Positions 45,741-46,060 of a stretch of 46,060 nucleotides of DNA are shown here, in pieces. The stretch is from Bacteroidales bacterium. GTDB lineage: Bacteria > Bacteroidota > Bacteroidia > Bacteroidales > ML635J-15. The notes beneath the pieces were generated by a model. The model did no database searches. It was not told the DNA's origin and saw nothing but the letters and a program-made list of their open reading frames with translations. Positions within the stretch are counted from its first letter, which is position 1. Each line of letters starts with the position of its first letter. The stretch covers positions 7,242-53,301 of the forward strand of contig JAQVOJ010000001.1 in NCBI GenBank assembly GCA_028702675.1, given 5' to 3'. Made by a program: the position numbers and the translations under genes.

Positions 45741-46060
45741 TTATGTCTTTTTATGCTTTCTTAAAAAATATACTAATACAGATATTATTATTACTACAAC
45801 AAATAGTCCGATTAGTACAACACCAAAATTTTTAAATGGTTTAGTAAATTTACTAATGTTTAATTGATTAAAAGCCTTATTGTATTTTGGTGTTTGATCC
45901 TGTTTTATACTCGGAAAATTATTTTGTAAATCGTTAAATATCATAGAACTATAAGACTCAAGCTCTATCCGTCTTATTGAATCACTTTGAGTATATAAAT
46001 TTTCGTTAATTTCCAATTCAAGTTCAATAAATACTACTTCTTTCCTCTCATAATAAGCCA
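45741..46060 (-). CDS. C-terminal part of a membrane-anchored protein (start outside window)
   Basis: The frame is open through the window edge at 46060, so only the last 106 or so residues are seen. It has a soluble stretch (YYERKEVVFIELELEIN onward) and one membrane helix near the end (VVLIGLFVVVIIISVLVYFL) with a basic tail RKHKKT. No family is recognisable from this piece. A TTG at 46016 is inside the gene. It converges on the CotH gene with 20 bases between. Confidence 0.65.
   Translation of the reverse strand, partial: AYYERKEVVFIELELEINENLYTQSDSIRRIELESYSSMIFNDLQNNFPSIKQDQTPKYNKAFNQLNISKFTKPFKNFGVVLIGLFVVVIIISVLVYFLRKHKKT

Noticed and set aside
1..46060. CRISPR array, insertion sequence, prophage or defence island
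   Set aside because: No regular spaced repeats, transposase, integrase, or phage genes were seen; every gap between genes is shorter than 200 bases.

Overview
This AT-rich window comes from a chromosome of the Bacteroidota, most likely an anaerobic or facultative member of class Bacteroidia. Four things point there: the era-der pair, the long three-domain IspG, the BT_3928-like DoxX protein next to tpiA, and the regulator-LptE-TPR-SecG string are all Bacteroidota-type arrangements; several genes carry a good match to the Bacteroidota -7 promoter element TAnnTTTG; Shine-Dalgarno sequences are mostly weak; and signal peptides and lipoboxes are of the loose Bacteroidota kind. Every gap between genes is shorter than 200 bases. 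I saw no phage, insertion sequence or CRISPR array.

Left part (1-8.8 kb): the 3' part of polA, convergent with the GTPase genes era and der; a YjbR-like gene; tRNA-Val(GAC) placed 2 bases before a lipoprotein-type flavin-reductase-like gene; then a minus-strand run DUF2141 - ispG - Xaa-Pro aminopeptidase. Next (8.9-12.2 kb) is a plus-strand run: an SDR/epimerase fused to a zinc ribbon, a close homologue of animal steroid 5-alpha-reductases, and a GldA-type ABC ATPase. A nitrosative-stress module follows (12.2-15.7 kb): ferredoxin-like protein and Hcp on the minus strand, a divergent Crp/Fnr regulator, and a perfect 18-bp palindrome between them.

Middle (15.8-32.3 kb): an unknown exported protein, then a six-gene minus-strand operon (DoxX/BT_3928 protein - tpiA - prmA - a 1507-residue exported protein - GWxTD lipoprotein - rlmB) with gaps or overlaps of about 10 bases or less. 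After this come tmk, and divergently folP - c-di-AMP cyclase - a sigma-54-type response regulator without a DNA-binding domain - a divergent aspartase-like lyase.

Right part (32.3-46 kb): an envelope glycan/lipid group (flippase-like protein, hexapeptide acyltransferase, GT2 glycosyltransferase, two large GT-C-like membrane proteins); the operon sigma-54 regulator - lptE - TPR protein - secG; and a compact three-gene cassette DUF4956 membrane protein - VTC-fold polymerase - CotH-kinase/beta-helix protein. That cassette is my best candidate for a poorly described system: a polyphosphate-type polymerase coupled to a membrane protein and an exported atypical kinase. The window ends in a partial membrane-anchored protein on the minus strand.
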